Shown here in pieces: positions 5,505 to 6,921 of a stretch of 6,921 nucleotides of DNA. Both the position numbers and the translations under genes were made by a program. The notes below the pieces were generated by a model, which worked only from the letters and a program-made list of their open reading frames with translations, was not told the DNA's origin and made no database searches. Origin of the DNA: Aquificaceae bacterium (GTDB lineage Bacteria; Aquificota; Aquificia; Aquificales; Aquificaceae). Positions within the stretch are counted from its first letter, which is position 1. Each line of letters begins with the position of its first letter. The stretch spans positions 1 through 6,921 of the forward strand of contig WFOY01000098.1 in assembly GCA_015487835.1 (NCBI GenBank). The letters are read 5' to 3'.

Positions 5505-5523
5505 CGGGGGCAGGAGGCCCCCG
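5505..5523 (-). terminator. GC hairpin after the cytochrome c gene
   Basis: CGGGGGC - five-base loop - GCCCCCG forms a perfect 7-bp GC stem, beginning 7 bases after the cytochrome c stop on the minus strand. It sits between that gene and the aspS -10 box, where a terminator is expected. No T-run follows on either strand, so it is not a textbook intrinsic terminator. It could act as a U-less terminator, a pause site, or a 3'-end stabiliser for the cytochrome mRNA. Confidence 0.5.
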
Positions 5524-5530
5524 GAGGTGA

Positions 5531-5845
5531 TCACTTGAAGCTGAGTATATAATCGGCAAGAGCAGAAAGCTCCTCGTCGGAGAGGTTCTTGATCAGAGTG
5601 AGCTGGGGTTTCATTATGGCGAACTTGGCTGGGTCAACTATGGGGTCCGCCTGACCTTTCAGAAATTTGATCAGCTGGTCCTTTTTGCCGCTGTAAGCCT
5701 GGGCCATCTTCTTGAGCGCCGGGCCTACCGTATCAGCGTTGGGCTGGTGACAGGAGGCACAACCCTTTGCCTTGAAGATCGCTGCCCCGTCAGCTGCAAA
5801 GACACTTCCCCCTATAAGAGCCAGGACGACCACCAGCTTTCTCAT
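5531..5845 (-). CDS. Cytochrome c555-like class I monoheme cytochrome c precursor
   Basis: A 104-residue precursor of a small periplasmic electron carrier. Residues 1-17 (MRKLVVVLALIGGSVFA) are a Sec signal peptide with an AxA-like cut before ADGAAIF, leaving a mature protein of about 87 residues. The heme motif CASCH is at 29-33 (Cys29, Cys32, His33). VGPALKKMAQAYSGKKDQLIKF (40-61) contains the conserved GP. Met78 in IMKPQL is the likely sixth heme ligand, and LSDEELSALADYILSFK (88-104) is the usual C-terminal helix. The mature sequence closely resembles, from memory, Aquifex aeolicus cytochrome c555. It probably carries electrons between the bc1 complex or sulfur/hydrogen-oxidising enzymes and a terminal oxidase. 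The start at 5845 is set by the signal peptide and a perfect Shine-Dalgarno; an in-frame ATG at 5884 is rejected. Confidence 0.96.
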   Translation of the reverse strand: MRKLVVVLALIGGSVFAADGAAIFKAKGCASCHQPNADTVGPALKKMAQAYSGKKDQLIKFLKGQADPIVDPAKFAIMKPQLTLIKNLSDEELSALADYILSFK

Positions 5846-5851
5846 ACCCTT

Positions 5852-5859
5852 ACCTCCTT
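5852..5859 (-). promoter_or_regulatory. Consensus Shine-Dalgarno that fixes the cytochrome c start
   Basis: AAGGAGGT on the minus strand, 6 bases before ATG 5845, is a full match to the anti-Shine-Dalgarno. It falls inside the longer open frame that begins at 5884, so it selects the shorter protein with the clean signal peptide. It is the strongest translation signal in the window, as expected for an abundant electron carrier. Confidence 0.85.
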
Positions 5860-5868
5860 CATTCGAAA

Positions 5869-5885
5869 ATTCTAATATAATCATA
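5869..5885 (-). promoter_or_regulatory. AT-rich promoter-like stretch before the cytochrome c gene
   Basis: The 42-bp gap holds three overlapping -10-like hexamers on the minus strand: TATGAT (5885-5880), TATATT (5879-5874) and TAGAAT (5874-5869). The last would give a leader of about 17 bases carrying the Shine-Dalgarno. I find no clear -35. The gene may have its own promoter in addition to read-through from the cysteine protein gene. Confidence 0.35.
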
Positions 5886-5887
5886 CA

Positions 5888-6232
5888 TCATTTGCTCTCC
5901 TCTATGGGGGTGCATCTGTTCACAGACCCGAAGCAGTCCGGACACAGATCGAAGAAGACGAGCAGTCCAAGGCCTCCTATCATCATGTTCACCTGGGTTA
6001 TGACCAGGTTCTCCTGCCTGTCTGGAAGTATCTGGTACTCCTCCAGATCTTTGCCGCAGGCGGTCCTGTTCTCGGCGTCACCCAGCTTGTGGAACTGGAA
6101 GACGAGCCTCTTAGTCCTCCTGCACTTCATCCACTTGGGTTTCAGGTCAAGTATGACGAAGTTTATCTGAACGTTCTCGTCAACGAGCTTTGCCTTCTCT
6201 ACAAGTTTCTTCATCCTCTCAGGGTCCGTCAT
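5888..6232 (-). CDS. Five-cysteine protein of unknown function upstream of cytochrome c
   Basis: I do not recognise this 114-residue protein. It has no signal peptide. The N-terminal third is basic and helical (MTDPERMKKLVEKAKLV), then a beta-like stretch VQINFVILDLKPKW. Cysteines are at 37 (MKCRR), 59 (TACGK), 97 and 100 (LCPDCF) and 107 (NRCTP). The CPDC pair, together with the others, could bind zinc, an iron-sulfur cluster or act as a redox dithiol. A hydrophobic run, ITQVNMMIGGLGLLVFFDL (78-96), sits directly before CPDC and might be buried or membrane-associated. The start is supported by GGGAGG five bases before the ATG and a TATAAT box behind that. It precedes cytochrome c555 by 42 bp on the same strand, so a role in electron transfer or cytochrome handling is possible, but this is only inference from position. 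Confidence 0.82.
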   Translation of the reverse strand: MTDPERMKKLVEKAKLVDENVQINFVILDLKPKWMKCRRTKRLVFQFHKLGDAENRTACGKDLEEYQILPDRQENLVITQVNMMIGGLGLLVFFDLCPDCFGSVNRCTPIEESK

Positions 6233-6237
6233 CTTTT

Positions 6238-6243
6238 CCTCCC
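6238..6243 (-). promoter_or_regulatory. Shine-Dalgarno site of the five-cysteine protein gene
   Basis: GGGAGG on the minus strand, five bases (AAAAG) before ATG 6232. It supports that start. Confidence 0.7.
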
Positions 6244-6252
6244 GTTTGTAGT

Positions 6253-6258
6253 ATTATA
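6253..6258 (-). promoter_or_regulatory. -10 box for the five-cysteine protein / cytochrome genes
   Basis: A perfect TATAAT on the minus strand. A start about 7 bases on would give a leader of about 14 bases that contains the GGGAGG site. There is no clear -35. On the plus strand the overlapping TATTAT (6252-6257) is a near -10 for the divergent rhomboid gene, so this 47-bp spacer probably holds two facing, overlapping promoters. Confidence 0.5.
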
Positions 6259-6266
6259 TGAGCCTC

Positions 6267-6274
6267 AGGAGAGG
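6267..6274 (+). promoter_or_regulatory. Shine-Dalgarno site of the rhomboid gene
   Basis: AGGAGAGG ends five bases before ATG 6280. It supports that start for the rhomboid protease. Confidence 0.7.
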
Positions 6275-6279
6275 ATAGG

Positions 6280-6921
6280 ATGATACCCATTAGGGATATA
6301 AACCCCTCACGGAGCTTCCCTGTTGTTAACGTGTCCATAATACTGATCTGCTCGCTGGTCTGGATCCACGAGTGGAGAATCTCGGACCGGATAATACTCA
6401 CCGTAGAAGGTCCCGTAAGTGCCTTCGAGGTCTTCATAAGGAAGTACGGCCTCGTACCTGTGGAGATCTTGGAGAGGCCTTACACCCTGTTCACGCACAT
6501 GTTCCTCCACGGGGGCTGGTTCCACATAATAGGGAACATGTGGTTCCTCTGGGTCTTCGGGGACAACGTGGAGGACAGACTTGGAAGGTTCAGGTACATA
6601 GTCTTCTACATAACCTGTGGTCTGGGTGCAGCCCTCGCCCAGACCTCCGTTAGCCTTCTGTTCGGTGGCGGGACCGTCCCCATGGTGGGGGCGAGCGGTG
6701 CCGTGAGCGGTGTCTTGGGCGCCTACATGAGGATGTTCCCCCACGCGAGGGTCCTTGCCCTTGTTCCCGTCTTCTTCTTCCTGACCTTCGTGGAGATACC
6801 AGCCCTCATATTCATAGGGCTTTGGTTCCTGATCCAGATAGTCAACGGGATAGTCTCACTACCCATGGTGGGGTTTGGGGGTGTGGCCTGGTACGCCCAC
6901 ATAGGAGGTTTCGTAGTAGGC
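6280..6921 (+). CDS. Rhomboid-family intramembrane serine protease, 3' end beyond the window
   Basis: The first 214 residues of a multi-pass membrane protease that cuts other membrane proteins within the bilayer. After a short cytosolic N-terminus there is a hydrophobic segment (about 14-29), then a long loop to about residue 65. The rhomboid core follows: FTHMFLHGGWFHIIGNMWFLWVFG, shown in part by HGGWFHIIGNMWFLW (77-91), with His82 and Asn86 in the HxxxN oxyanion position; GASGAVSG (137-144) with nucleophile Ser139; hydrophobic segments at about 156-172 and 174-194; and AHIGGF (206-211) with catalytic His207. All catalytic residues are present. The frame is still open at the edge within the last core helix, so only the C-terminal part is missing. 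Its substrate is unknown. It diverges from the five-cysteine protein gene across 47 bp. Confidence 0.95.
   Translation, partial: MIPIRDINPSRSFPVVNVSIILICSLVWIHEWRISDRIILTVEGPVSAFEVFIRKYGLVPVEILERPYTLFTHMFLHGGWFHIIGNMWFLWVFGDNVEDRLGRFRYIVFYITCGLGAALAQTSVSLLFGGGTVPMVGASGAVSGVLGAYMRMFPHARVLALVPVFFFLTFVEIPALIFIGLWFLIQIVNGIVSLPMVGFGGVAWYAHIGGFVVG

Noticed and set aside
5523..5532. GGAGGTGATC on the plus strand, a 10-base complement of the 16S rRNA 3' tail, as a ribosome site for a plus-strand gene
   Set aside because: The only start at the right distance (TTG 5535) hits a stop after five codons, and the region is coding or terminator for minus-strand genes. It is probably a chance match.
5846..5884. 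Longer cytochrome c start at ATG 5884 adding 13 residues
   Set aside because: It would bury a consensus AAGGAGGT ribosome site inside the gene and place polar residues before the signal peptide. ATG 5845 gives a clean Sec signal.
6307..6744. Open minus-strand frame (145 codons) opposite the rhomboid gene
   Set aside because: The plus strand encodes a rhomboid with all catalytic residues. The minus frame has no recognisable motif and no ribosome site.
1..6921. Mobile elements, CRISPR repeats, tRNA/rRNA genes or toxin-antitoxin pairs
   Set aside because: I looked on both strands and found no repeats, integrase/transposase motifs, cloverleaf-like sequence or paired small ORFs. The small unknown genes are single and operon-embedded or divergent, without toxin or antitoxin motifs.

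Overview
The window looks like an ordinary piece of chromosome from a thermophilic Aquificaceae-type bacterium (the Aquifex / Hydrogenobacter group). The case rests on three things. The small cytochrome c at 5531-5845 reads very much like the cytochrome c555 I remember from Aquifex aeolicus. The thymidylate kinase at the left edge reads like the Aquifex enzyme. Codon choice (AGG for Arg, ATA for Ile) and the rich supply of charged residues fit a hyperthermophile. By eye the base composition is somewhat over half G+C, higher than I remember for A. aeolicus, so a related genus is likelier than Aquifex itself. I see no mobile element, CRISPR array, tRNA, rRNA or phage gene, and the genes are packed almost without gaps.

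Layout. At the left edge, two minus-strand genes run out of the window: a cytosolic molybdopterin oxidoreductase of the sulfite-oxidase fold (594-1196), followed after 13 bp by thymidylate kinase (tmk, 1-580, end cut off). A 49-bp divergent spacer separates them from a small plus-strand Arg-rich helical protein of unknown function (1246-1572). The stop codon of that gene overlaps the stop codon of the gene converging on it.

The middle of the window (1569-5472, minus strand) is one tight five-gene run in transcription order: aspS, a LOG-like Rossmann nucleotide-binding protein (TIGR00725 type), a small helical protein of unknown function, a PRPP-type phosphoribosyltransferase, and a TrpG/PabA glutamine amidotransferase. 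Spacings are 3 bp, 44 bp, an ATGA overlap and 12 bp. A GC hairpin (5505-5523) and a TATAAT box separate aspS from the genes upstream.

The right part holds a minus-strand pair: a five-cysteine protein of unknown function (5888-6232) followed by the cytochrome c555 precursor. A 47-bp spacer divides it from a divergent rhomboid intramembrane protease (6280 to the end, 3' end missing).

How the genes fit together. Most are housekeeping: dTMP phosphorylation, Asp-tRNA (probably also Asp-tRNA-Asn) synthesis, the amidotransferase step of tryptophan or folate synthesis, respiratory electron transfer and membrane proteolysis. The least explained parts are the three small unknown proteins, the LOG-like/phosphoribosyltransferase pair inside the aspS operon, and a recurring start architecture. 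Five genes lack a convincing Shine-Dalgarno sequence, and each has a -10-like hexamer only 6-9 bases before its ATG. In two of them the preceding gene's TGA stop codon completes an extended -10 (TGn-TATAAT type). The other genes mostly carry purine-rich Shine-Dalgarno sites. This suggests a mix of leaderless and led mRNAs.
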